Part shown: in pieces, positions 1 through 5,508 of the stretch | Layout: each line of letters starts with the position of its first letter | Numbering within the stretch: position 1 is the stretch's first letter | DNA from: Bacillota bacterium | Lineage (GTDB): Bacteria > Bacillota > Clostridia > Acetivibrionales > DSM-1351 | Direction: 5' to 3' | DNA: 6,700 nt | Assembly (NCBI GenBank): GCA_023412635.1 | Contig: JAEYNI010000157.1 | Location: forward strand, 1 to 6,700 | The notes under the pieces: generated by a model | What the model saw: only the letters and a program-made list of their open reading frames with translations | Told to the model about the DNA's origin: nothing | Databases searched by the model: none | Translations under genes and position numbers: made by a program

Positions 1-465
1 CTCGGTATATTCCTCAATTAGCTGTTCCAGAAGAAAAAAGAAGATTTCCTCTTTTCTAAAATCACTTTCCTCCTCCAGGATTATTTGATGTAATTCACGA
101 AGCACAGCAACCAATTCGCTATGAAATACTACCTGCGGCATAAAATAGGGTAAATAAGCTTTTCCTGTTATTTCGAAGACTGCCTTACTCATGATTTCCG
201 ATTGGATATTGATACAGCGATAATCCAGTGTTTTGCCGTCGATTTGTTCACACGTATGATTGTCACGGGGATTAAACAATAATAAATCCCCCGGCGCTAT
301 GGTGAATTCTTTGTTCTTGCAAGACAAAAAACGCTGGCCGTTTTCAATAAAACCAATCACATAGTATTCATGAAAATGATTGGGGAATTTCTGCATAATA
401 CCTTGAAAATGATAGGCTTCCACCTTTAATTCAGCATCATATTTTACCGTTCTTATCTCTTGCAT
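1..465 (-). CDS. AraC-family transcriptional regulator, N-terminal part (cut by window edge)
   Basis: Reading the minus strand from an ATG at 465-463 gives 155 codons open to base 1. The protein starts MQEIRTVKYDAEL and has a cupin-type sensor domain at about residues 15-95. The motif FPNHFHEYYVIGFIENG (27-43), with H30 and H32, is followed by APGDLLLFNPRDNHTC (57-72), the usual beta-barrel signature of AraC-family ligand-binding domains. The C-terminal helix-turn-helix domain expected in a roughly 270-290-residue family member would lie beyond the window, so the AraC assignment rests on the sensor domain alone. An AGGA ribosome binding site (bases 473-476) sits 7 nt before the ATG. The gene is divergent from the methyltransferase at 814. 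Ligand and targets cannot be told from this part; many relatives sense sugars or control efflux. Confidence 0.82.
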   Translation of the reverse strand, partial: MQEIRTVKYDAELKVEAYHFQGIMQKFPNHFHEYYVIGFIENGQRFLSCKNKEFTIAPGDLLLFNPRDNHTCEQIDGKTLDYRCINIQSEIMSKAVFEITGKAYLPYFMPQVVFHSELVAVLRELHQIILEEESDFRKEEIFFFLLEQLIEEYTE

Positions 466-491
466 AAATTTGTCCTGCCTTCCTGATTTAT

Positions 492-519
492 CTGATACTT
501 AGTGTACCACAAGTGGCAA
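492..519 (-). promoter_or_regulatory. Probable sigma-A promoter of the AraC-family gene, with overlapping dyad
   Basis: On the minus strand a TTGCCA box (514-519) is followed after 16 nt by TATCAG (492-497): five and four matches to the consensus. It lies about 27 nt before the start codon. A perfect dyad CCACAAGTGG (507-516) overlaps the -35 box and could be an operator. The promoter is plausible but not strong. Confidence 0.4.
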
Positions 520-521
520 TA

Positions 522-559
522 GCATTCTTGTATGATATTGCTCTGCCGATTCAGAATGC
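522..559. repeat. 7-bp inverted repeat upstream of the AraC-gene promoter
   Basis: GCATTCT (522-528) and AGAATGC (553-559) are perfect inverted copies separated by 24 nt. They lie just upstream of the -35 box of the minus-strand promoter. The position suits a regulator site, but a 7-bp match in AT-rich DNA may be chance. Confidence 0.25.
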
Positions 560-649
560 AATTTAAGGGAAAACACCCTGAAATGTTAACGGTAAGCAGG
601 TCAAGAGTATTGACACGGGTAAATTTTATGAGCTTTAGTCCTAGTCAAC

Positions 650-666
650 CACCCTTTATGAGGGTG
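650..666. repeat. Small C/G-rich hairpin, possible relic of a mobile palindrome
   Basis: CACCCT (650-655) and AGGGTG (661-666) form a perfect 6-bp stem with a 5-nt loop, preceded by GTCAAC. There is no T tract, so it is not an intrinsic terminator on either strand. The GTCAACCACCC-type flank is reminiscent of the terminal palindromes of IS200/IS605-like elements, but no transposase or second end is present. That link is a guess. Confidence 0.25.
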
Positions 667-813
667 CTCAAAGATGTTATACAAAAAACACCTTTTCGTA
701 AATAGCATTGTTCAGCCATGGGCGGGTTGCCATTAAAGGAAATTTTTGATAGCATTGAATTATTGTTCTAAAACATGTATTTAATTATGAATGTAATATG
801 TAGGAGGTAGCTA

Positions 814-1614
814 ATGAAAGAGGTTGAATCAAATAAACATGCATGGAGTCAAGTTTCGAGAGACCACTATTTCTCATTTAAGAAGTCATTGCTTGATGGG
901 AGACATCAATTCAATACGTATATTAAAAACGAACTTGGAGATTTAAGCGGTAAAAAAGTGATTCATTTACAATGTAACACTGGAGCAGATACTATTTTAT
1001 TAGCCAGAATGGCAGAAAGTGCCGTAGGCGTTGATTTGGTACCAGATAATATTCACTATGCTAAAAAACTTGCTGAAGATTTAAATATTACAAATGTTCA
1101 GTTTATAGAATCGGACATTATGGAGTTTATGGAAAAACACAATGAGAAATATGATGTTGTGTTTGTTTCAGAAGGGGCGATTGGATGGTTACCTGATCTA
1201 AATAAGTGGGCAAAAACCATAAGACATCTTCTTAAAGATGATGGTTTCTTTTATATGTTTGATTCTCATCCTTTTTTCTTGATGCTGAATACAGAGAAAC
1301 TTCCGAAAGAAGTCTTAGAAGTTCAGTACCCTTATTTTGGAAAGCTTCCTGATGTTGATGATTCAATAGGCGGATATGCTTCTGAACCGAAGCACGGTGT
1401 AAAAGCATATTTTTGGATGTATACGGTATCTGATTTAATAAATTCACTTACCTCCGCAGGTTTACATATTGAATACCTCAATGAATTTAAGGAAAACTTC
1501 TTTAATGCGGGTGGTATGGAAATCGTGGGTGAAAACGGCTTATTTAATTATGATTATAATAACGATAAATTTCCAATGTCAGTTAGCATAAAAGCAACGG
1601 TATATAAAAGGTGA
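814..1614 (+). CDS. Class I SAM-dependent methyltransferase
   Basis: A 266-residue cytoplasmic protein with a Rossmann-type methyltransferase core. Motif I is VIHLQCNTG (49-57), the acidic residue that should hold the SAM ribose is D74 in VGVDL, a second acidic position is D101 in ESDIMEF, and motif IV-like YDVVFVSEGAIGWL follows at about 113-125. The HLQC form of motif I, in place of the usual DLGCG, is characteristic of one methyltransferase subfamily and is not a sign of decay. The C-terminal third (FFLMLNTE onward) probably forms the substrate lid. The ATG at 814 is preceded by AGGAGG (802-807) with 6-nt spacing, which fixes the start. The gene stands alone: the next gene begins 155 nt downstream and no obvious terminator lies between. 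The methyl acceptor is unknown; a small molecule is likelier than DNA or RNA, because no target-recognition or RNA-binding domain is visible. Confidence 0.9.
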   Translation: MKEVESNKHAWSQVSRDHYFSFKKSLLDGRHQFNTYIKNELGDLSGKKVIHLQCNTGADTILLARMAESAVGVDLVPDNIHYAKKLAEDLNITNVQFIESDIMEFMEKHNEKYDVVFVSEGAIGWLPDLNKWAKTIRHLLKDDGFFYMFDSHPFFLMLNTEKLPKEVLEVQYPYFGKLPDVDDSIGGYASEPKHGVKAYFWMYTVSDLINSLTSAGLHIEYLNEFKENFFNAGGMEIVGENGLFNYDYNNDKFPMSVSIKATVYKR

Positions 1615-1769
1615 CATTCTACATAAGCATGATACCAAGTGAGTTGTTTTCCTATTTCTGCCTTTGATTTACTGGCCCTATGAGTGTCCTGCAAAAACTA
1701 CCAATTATTGAATTAATAGTTTATAATTGAATTGTTAGGATATTTTATCGTGATGCGGGAGGTTTGAAT

Positions 1770-2282
1770 ATGTCGTGGTGTCCAAAATGTAGATATGAAT
1801 ATGAGCAAGGCTATAAGACTTGCACTGATTGCGATACGGATTTGGTAGATGAATTAGCACCAATAAAGGAAAACAGCTATACTGAATATGATAGAGAAGT
1901 CTTTTTAGTTTCAGCAGCTAATAGCATTGAAGCCGAAGTAATGGAAGCACTATTGACTTCAAATCAAATTCCTGTACTCAAAAAGTATAAGGAAGCCGGG
2001 GCATATTTAGAAATTTACATGGGTGCGACAAATTTTGGGGTAGATTTATATGTGCCTTCAAAACTGATGGTAAAGGCGAAAGAGATTATTAAAAGCAACT
2101 TCGAGGTTGTAATAGAAACTGAGAATCAAATTTCCGATGAAGATAATATTGTCGAAATAGATGAGGAATATAAGAAAAAGCGGAGAATACTAACTTGGAT
2201 AATGCTTTTGATTTTTGTACCTGGGCTATTAGGGGGTATTATTGCAATTATCTCCACTTTATATCATTGGCTAATGATTTAA
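1770..2282 (+). CDS. Zinc-ribbon, DUF2007-like protein with C-terminal membrane anchor
   Basis: A 170-residue protein of three parts. Residues 1-25 form a zinc ribbon with two CxxC knuckles (C4, C7 and C18, C21). Residues about 43-107 (EVFLVSAANSIEAEVMEALL and on to the DLYVP strand) resemble the DUF2007 'putative signal transducing' fold, a small alpha/beta domain. After an acidic linker and a KKKRR stretch, residues about 140-165 form one hydrophobic helix, so the soluble part should face the cytoplasm. An in-frame TTG exists at 1764, but GGGAGG (1757-1762) would be only 1 nt from it, against 7 nt from the ATG at 1770; I therefore start at the ATG. Function is unknown. The family is common in Firmicutes, and the Zn ribbon suggests binding to protein or nucleic acid at the membrane. 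Confidence 0.82.
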   Translation: MSWCPKCRYEYEQGYKTCTDCDTDLVDELAPIKENSYTEYDREVFLVSAANSIEAEVMEALLTSNQIPVLKKYKEAGAYLEIYMGATNFGVDLYVPSKLMVKAKEIIKSNFEVVIETENQISDEDNIVEIDEEYKKKRRILTWIMLLIFVPGLLGGIIAIISTLYHWLMI

Positions 2283-2377
2283 ATTAACAAGACTATACTA
2301 TTGTGACGTTCTGTGAATGGATAGATAAGCAAGTTTACCATCACCATAAATAAATACGCTTGTAGGCAAACATTTGA

Positions 2378-2406
2378 TTGACTATGCAATATTTAACCAA
2401 TATAAT
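2378..2406 (+). promoter_or_regulatory. Strong sigma-A promoter of the leader/rsgA-like operon
   Basis: TTGACT (2378-2383), a 17-nt spacer and a perfect TATAAT (2401-2406) give 11 of 12 consensus matches with ideal spacing. Transcription should begin near 2413. It is the best promoter on the plus strand in this window, which makes the terminators downstream of it more telling: strong initiation is followed by possible conditional arrest. Confidence 0.85.
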
Positions 2407-2454
2407 GTAAAAGATGGTATTTTATTTTAAAAGGCGAAAGGAGAGGTAAAAAAC

Positions 2455-2496
2455 ATGGGTATAGGTAATAATATTAACAGAGGTGATTTTTCATAA
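2455..2496 (+). CDS. Putative 13-residue leader peptide
   Basis: An ATG at 2455 preceded by GGAGAGG (2440-2446, 8-nt spacing) opens a 13-codon ORF, MGIGNNINRGDFS, ending in TAA at 2494-2496. It lies about 42 nt after the predicted transcription start and 10 nt before a long hairpin, the usual position for a regulatory leader peptide. The frame continues after the TAA as LNKGQMVYLSNKPFNCLIY and then TAG at 2554. The region may therefore be a 33-codon ORF with a stop mutation, or two short peptides in tandem, the second starting at ATG 2512 (MVYLSNKPFNCLIY). I do not recognise the peptide. Translation is inferred only from the RBS and position. Confidence 0.45.
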   Translation: MGIGNNINRGDFS

Positions 2497-2506
2497 CTAA
2501 ATAAAG

Positions 2507-2570
2507 GACAAATGGTATATTTATCAAACAAACCTTTCAATTGTTTGATTTATTAGTTGTACCCTTTGTC
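2507..2570 (+). promoter_or_regulatory. Long leader hairpin after the short ORF
   Basis: Three blocks pair in order: GACAAA (2507-2512) with TTTGTC (2565-2570), GGTATA (2514-2519) with TGTACC (2558-2563, one G-U), and ATCAAACAA (2523-2531) with TTGTTTGAT (2541-2549). Together they give 21 base pairs interrupted by one mismatch and an asymmetric internal loop. No T tract follows, so it is not itself a terminator. A ribosome paused at the TAA of the leader ORF would cover the base of this hairpin, and one translating from ATG 2512 would melt it. Confidence 0.6.
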
Positions 2571-2606
2571 ACCCTAGTATTAACCCCTCAGCCTGAAACA
2601 TTAATA

Positions 2607-2703
2607 AGACATAACTATTGGCATGGTAAGGTTATCGTGCTTTTTTTGTGCCTTGGAAAGAATATTATTTGAGAATAAAAGTGCTTTGCACTTTGTTATG
2701 TCT
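2607..2703 (+). promoter_or_regulatory. Long-range helix closing a candidate RNA junction
   Basis: AGACATAAC (2607-2615) and GTTATGTCT (2695-2703) are perfect 9-bp complements 79 nt apart. They enclose the hairpin at 2621-2640 and a second perfect hairpin, AAAGTGC-TTT-GCACTTT (2678-2694), whose last base abuts the closing helix, so the two could stack. ATAAC at 2611-2615 can also pair with GTTAT at 2631-2635 inside the terminator-like hairpin, giving an alternative fold. It matches no riboswitch class that I recognise. Confidence 0.5.
2621..2647 (+). terminator. Terminator-like hairpin within the leader
   Basis: GCATGGTAA (2621-2629) pairs with TTATCGTGC (2632-2640) through a 9-bp stem that includes two G-U pairs; opening the last pair leaves a tetraloop. 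Seven T's follow directly (2641-2647). This is a good intrinsic terminator of moderate stability, about 210 nt downstream of the operon promoter and 125 nt before the GTPase gene. That makes it a candidate attenuator rather than an end-of-operon signal. Confidence 0.6.
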
Positions 2704-2714
2704 AATTTTAGCAA

Positions 2715-2745
2715 CCCACAGGAGGTTATTTTCTGTGGGATTTTT
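2715..2745 (+). terminator. Second terminator-like hairpin, just before the rsgA-like gene
   Basis: CCCACAG (2715-2721) and CTGTGGG (2733-2739) form a perfect 7-bp G/C-rich stem with an 11-nt loop, followed by ATTTTT and, slightly later, TTTTTT (2752-2757). It ends 18 nt before the RBS of the GTPase gene. Its loop contains an AGGAGG-like sequence (2720-2725) with no well-placed start codon. It cannot end an upstream gene without also stopping transcription from the promoter at 2378, so it is probably conditional. Confidence 0.6.
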
Positions 2746-2773
2746 ATGTACTTTTTTAGTTTAGGAGGACTTT

Positions 2774-3868
2774 ATGAAACTAATAGATTTAGGATGGGAT
2801 AATGATTTTGAAAGTTATTTTATGGATTTTAGCAATAATGGTTATATTCCTGCAAGAGTGGTAACGCAACATAAAAATAACTATTTTCTGTTTTATGAAA
2901 ACGGGAATATAAATGCAAAGCTGTCAGGAAGAATTTGTTACTCAGCATCAAAGAAAAATCAATTACCTGTAGTTGGAGATTGGGTTGCCATGAAAATTGC
3001 CGACGACGAAAAACTAGGGATTATTTACGGTGTTTTACCCAGAAAGACGAGTTTTGTAAGAAAACTTCCGATATCAGGTGGGAGAAAAATCAGAAATGGG
3101 GTGATTATTGGCGGAGTTACTGAAGAACAAGTTATAGCATCAAATGTTGACATAGTGTTTATAGTAATTGGTCTTGATGATAATTTTAATGTACAGAGAA
3201 TTGAAAGGTTTATTACCCTTGCACATAATAGTGGGGCAAGACCTGTAATTATTATGAATAAGTCAGATTGTTGTAACTGTCTTGAAGATTACATATACAA
3301 GGTACAGAATGTGGCTTCTGGTATATCAATACACGCTGTAAGTGCGGTGAAAAATATCGGAATGGATGCTTTCAATCAATATTTAGAACCGGGAAAAACA
3401 ATAGTATTCCTCGGCTCTTCGGGTGTTGGTAAATCAACAATTACAAATCACTTGCTTGGAAAGGCGCAGCAAAAGACCAGTGAAACAAGCAGTTCAACTG
3501 GTAAAGGCAGGCATACAACAACAAGTAGCCAGCTTATTGTTCATGAATCAGGAAGTATGATTATTGATACCCCGGGTATGAAAGAACTCCAGCTCTGGTG
3601 TAATGAAGAGGCACTTGAGGAAAGTTTTGACGATGTAACGCGTATTATACACTCGTGCAAATACAGGGATTGTAAGCATAATACAGAACCGGGATGTGCA
3701 GTCAAACAAGCATTGGCTGACGGAATTCTGAATCCCGAAAGGCTGGATAGCTATAATAAATTAAACCTTGAACTTCAGCGATTAAACGGAAGATTAAAGG
3801 AGAGTCAGCAAAACTTAAGTAAAAAAGAAAAGTTATATTCAAAAATGAATCAAAGGGGGAATAAATAA
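2774..3868 (+). CDS. RsgA-type (YjeQ/EngC) circularly permuted ribosome GTPase, accessory-type paralogue
   Basis: A 364-residue cytoplasmic GTPase. The N-terminal part (about 20-90) is the OB-fold domain, with the LPVVGDWVAM motif at 64-73. The G motifs then appear in permuted order: G4 NKSD (162-165), G5 SAV (190-192), G1/P-loop GSSGVGKST (214-222), switch I GKGRHTTT (243-250, including the His held to be catalytic in RsgA), and G3 DTPG (265-268). A zinc knuckle follows: C295, C300, H302, C308. A charged helical tail (about 325-364) ends the protein. In known members this family checks late maturation of the 30S subunit and is activated by it. The N-terminal LGWD segment and the longer loop at about 97-116 fit a Firmicutes subfamily that I regard as distinct from the housekeeping RsgA; I therefore assign no symbol. 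RBS AGGAGG (2763-2768) is 5 nt from the ATG. It is first in an operon with the GNAT gene, behind an attenuator-like leader. Confidence 0.93.
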   Translation: MKLIDLGWDNDFESYFMDFSNNGYIPARVVTQHKNNYFLFYENGNINAKLSGRICYSASKKNQLPVVGDWVAMKIADDEKLGIIYGVLPRKTSFVRKLPISGGRKIRNGVIIGGVTEEQVIASNVDIVFIVIGLDDNFNVQRIERFITLAHNSGARPVIIMNKSDCCNCLEDYIYKVQNVASGISIHAVSAVKNIGMDAFNQYLEPGKTIVFLGSSGVGKSTITNHLLGKAQQKTSETSSSTGKGRHTTTSSQLIVHESGSMIIDTPGMKELQLWCNEEALEESFDDVTRIIHSCKYRDCKHNTEPGCAVKQALADGILNPERLDSYNKLNLELQRLNGRLKESQQNLSKKEKLYSKMNQRGNK

Positions 3869-3869
3869 A

Positions 3870-4916
3870 ATGATTTATCAATTACAAAAAAGCAATTTTT
3901 ATAAGGTACAAGGCTTAATAAAGAATAGTAATCATGAATTATCCATAAAGGCTGTAATCAATGGTACTTCCCCAGGAGAGATCTATGTTGATAATTTAGA
4001 AAAACCGTTATCTGCTCTAATTAAAACAACAGAGTGTAATGTAGTTGCTGGTAAGGCAGATAATGAGCTTTTTAACTTGGGGGTCAAGGAGGAGCTTGAT
4101 TTCTTTGACCAGGTAACCTGTGATGACGAAGGGTGGGAAGACAGAATACATGAAATTCATAAAAATATTGCATTAAGAAAATATGTCAGAAGATATTATG
4201 AATTGGACCAACTCAAATTTACTCATTTTCTTGAAAGCCTGGACGGTCAGTACACTTTAGAATATGTAAACATAAGTAATCTGAACAACGTAGATTTTGA
4301 AAACAGTGATAAAATCAGGGATTGGATTAAATTCGAGGATATTAGTGCATTTAAGGACTATTGCCTCGGAGCATATGTAAGAACAGATAAAGAGATTATA
4401 AGTATGAGTATGGTAGATTGTATTGTAGATGACAGAATAGAGATCGGAGTAAAAACTGAAAAGGAATACCAAAAGAGAGGATTAGGCTCCATTGCAACGG
4501 CCGCAACAGTTAGTTCCAGTATTTCCAAAGGGATTAAGAAAATAGGCTGGCATTGTGTTGACACCAATATTGGTTCAATAAAGACTGCTGAGAAGGTGGG
4601 ATTTAAATTAATAAAAAAATATAGTTCCTTTACCCCTTATCCACCAATTGAAAATGATACAGACTTAAGTAAAGAACAATGGAGTGAGTGGGCGACATAT
4701 TTTTCTGAAATGAATAAGATACAGCCGGATTATTTCTGGTTGGCTGCAGAATGCTGGGCAAAGGCAGAAAAAATGGAAGAGGCTATAAACAATATTATGA
4801 AATTAATTGAAACCGGACAAATGTGGTTTGTTGAGTACCTGCCTAATATAGAGGCCTTCAAAGCTTTTGAAGATGAGAAAGAATGGCAGAAATTATTAAG
4901 CATGATAAACAGATAA
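3870..4916 (+). CDS. GNAT-family N-acetyltransferase, ZmaR-type, with C-terminal helical extension
   Basis: A 348-residue cytoplasmic protein. The acetyl-CoA-binding motif A is clear: IEIGVKTEKEYQKRGLGSIA at about residues 190-209, with Q201-x-x-G204-x-G206 as the pyrophosphate loop, followed by a helix and the IKTAEKVGFKLIKKY motif B segment. The long N-terminal half (1-150) and the overall layout resemble the family that includes the zwittermicin A resistance acetyltransferase ZmaR; this rests on remembered family features, not a search. The last 65 residues (YFWLAAECWAKAEKMEEAINNI and LPNIEAFKAFEDEKEWQKLL) look like a degenerate TPR-type helical end, possibly for substrate or partner binding. 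The ATG follows the GTPase stop codon by one base. Its RBS-like GGGGG (3855-3859) lies inside the end of that gene, so the two are surely cotranscribed and probably translationally coupled. The acetyl acceptor is unknown: antibiotic, small amine or protein. Confidence 0.85.
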   Translation: MIYQLQKSNFYKVQGLIKNSNHELSIKAVINGTSPGEIYVDNLEKPLSALIKTTECNVVAGKADNELFNLGVKEELDFFDQVTCDDEGWEDRIHEIHKNIALRKYVRRYYELDQLKFTHFLESLDGQYTLEYVNISNLNNVDFENSDKIRDWIKFEDISAFKDYCLGAYVRTDKEIISMSMVDCIVDDRIEIGVKTEKEYQKRGLGSIATAATVSSSISKGIKKIGWHCVDTNIGSIKTAEKVGFKLIKKYSSFTPYPPIENDTDLSKEQWSEWATYFSEMNKIQPDYFWLAAECWAKAEKMEEAINNIMKLIETGQMWFVEYLPNIEAFKAFEDEKEWQKLLSMINR

Positions 4917-4921
4917 AAACA

Positions 4922-4968
4922 GTTGAAATCATAACACCCGCATTCAAGGCGGGTGTTATGATTTCAGC
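4922..4968. terminator. Long perfect hairpin between convergent genes (terminator)
   Basis: TGAAATCATAACACCCGC (4924-4941) and its exact complement (4949-4966) make an 18-bp perfect stem with a 7-nt loop, extendable by a G-U and a G-C pair to 4922-4968. It begins 5 nt after the GNAT stop codon and lies between that gene and the convergent membrane-protein gene. A T-rich tract follows only when read on the minus strand (GTTTTTATC, complement of about 4914-4922). It is therefore a better terminator for the minus-strand gene, though the strong stem should also end or protect the plus-strand transcript. Confidence 0.75.
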
Positions 4969-5009
4969 ATAAGGTAGGTTAAGCCAAGAAAGTAATAGAA
5001 ATACTCCGA

Positions 5010-5426
5010 TTATTGGTTGATTACTTTGGCATTCTTTTTCCTGACAATGTCATATATATTATATATGACAGAAATACATAAGAACATCATGGTAAAGTTG
5101 ATGAAAATATCAAAATATGCACTTTCTGCCAAAGGTTCTCGTAATCCTGTAAGCCATACATATCCGAATGCCAAAAGTAAAGTTGGAACATACCCAATAA
5201 AGGCACTTAAAATTCTGTACTTTGTTTTTATAGTAATACATAGACCAAATGCAAGTGCTCCAATAAGTACAATAATTGCACGGTCTAGTTCGTGCCAATT
5301 ACCGCTGGGGTCTTCATATACACCATCTGCAAGATATAAAATACTATTTAGTATTGTAGCAAAAGTATAAATTCCACAATAAAGCAGCAAAATATTTTTA
5401 ATTTTTTTATCCCATAATTGTTTCAA
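5010..5426 (-). CDS. Small four-helix integral membrane protein, function unknown
   Basis: A 138-residue hydrophobic protein with four predicted transmembrane helices at about 11-33, 50-66, 72-93 and 104-125, short loops and a basic C-terminal end (VRKKNAK). By the positive-inside rule both ends should be cytoplasmic, since KKIK lies before helix 1 and RKK after helix 4. No catalytic or transport motif is seen. It resembles small uncharacterised membrane proteins of Clostridia, possibly the DUF6608 type, but I am not certain of that name. The start is TTG (5426-5424): AGGAGG (complement of 5435-5440) is placed exactly 8 nt before it and no ATG lies nearby. A consensus promoter precedes it, so it is a monocistronic unit. 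It converges on the GNAT gene and shares the hairpin terminator between them. Confidence 0.78.
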   Translation of the reverse strand: MKQLWDKKIKNILLLYCGIYTFATILNSILYLADGVYEDPSGNWHELDRAIIVLIGALAFGLCITIKTKYRILSAFIGYVPTLLLAFGYVWLTGLREPLAESAYFDIFINFTMMFLCISVIYNIYDIVRKKNAKVINQ

Positions 5427-5508
5427 GTATTTATCCTCCTATGAATTAAATAAAATTTGTATTAAGTTACCAAATTCTTTTATTATTTTCCATGTACTGA
5501 TTGATAAA

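Larger units (their letters stand above)
466..813. other. Gene-free divergent spacer between AraC-family gene and methyltransferase
   Basis: No credible ORF was found on either strand. The left third holds the probable promoter and dyads of the AraC-family gene. The middle holds a small hairpin at 650-666. The right end holds only a weak promoter candidate for the methyltransferase, TTGTTC (763-768), 17 nt, TATGAA (786-791), and its strong RBS. The rest shows nothing I can name. Confidence 0.5.
2283..2773 (+). promoter_or_regulatory. Long structured mRNA leader of the rsgA-like/GNAT operon (candidate attenuator)
   Basis: This 491-base stretch has no normal gene, but its last 400 bases carry ordered signals, all on the plus strand. 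They are a consensus promoter (2378-2406), a short ORF with a strong RBS (2455-2496), a long hairpin (2507-2570), a hairpin followed by seven T's (2621-2647), a 9-bp long-range helix (2607-2615 with 2695-2703), and a second hairpin with a T run (2715-2745) ending 18 nt before the RBS of the GTPase gene. A predicted 5' UTR of about 360 nt with two terminator-like hairpins before the first main start codon strongly suggests control by premature termination. The signal it responds to is not shown by the sequence. Bases 2283-2370 show nothing recognisable. Confidence 0.65.

Noticed and set aside
610..638. TTGACA at 610-615 as a plus-strand promoter for the methyltransferase
   Set aside because: No acceptable -10 box lies 16-18 nt downstream (CTTTAG at 17 nt), and it is 200 nt from the gene.
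519..756. Three copies of ATAGCATT (519-526, 702-709, 749-756)
   Set aside because: They are only 8 bp, irregularly spaced and made of common AT-rich words; probably chance.
1699..1727. TATAAT at 1722-1727 as a promoter for the zinc-ribbon gene
   Set aside because: The -10 box is perfect and lies in a CAATTAT/ATAATTG dyad, but the -35 position (TACCAA) matches poorly. It may be used, but I would not annotate it.
1764..1769. TTG start adding two residues to the zinc-ribbon protein
   Set aside because: The GGGAGG site would be only 1 nt from it; the ATG at 1770 has a 7-nt spacing and begins directly with MSWCPKC.
2746..2802. Short ORF from ATG 2746 overlapping the GTPase start
   Set aside because: The AGGAGG-like sequence in the hairpin loop is about 20 nt away, too far to serve it, and the peptide overlaps the real start out of frame.
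2935..3123. 62-codon ORF inside the GTPase gene
   Set aside because: A shadow frame within a well-supported GTPase, with no RBS and no domain. The minus-strand shadows within the methyltransferase, GNAT and epimerase-like genes were rejected for the same reason.
5017..5370. 117-codon plus-strand ORF
   Set aside because: It is the antisense of the membrane-protein gene (5010-5426, minus strand). That gene has an ideal RBS, a consensus promoter and four clear membrane helices, whereas the plus-strand frame has no RBS and no recognisable domain.
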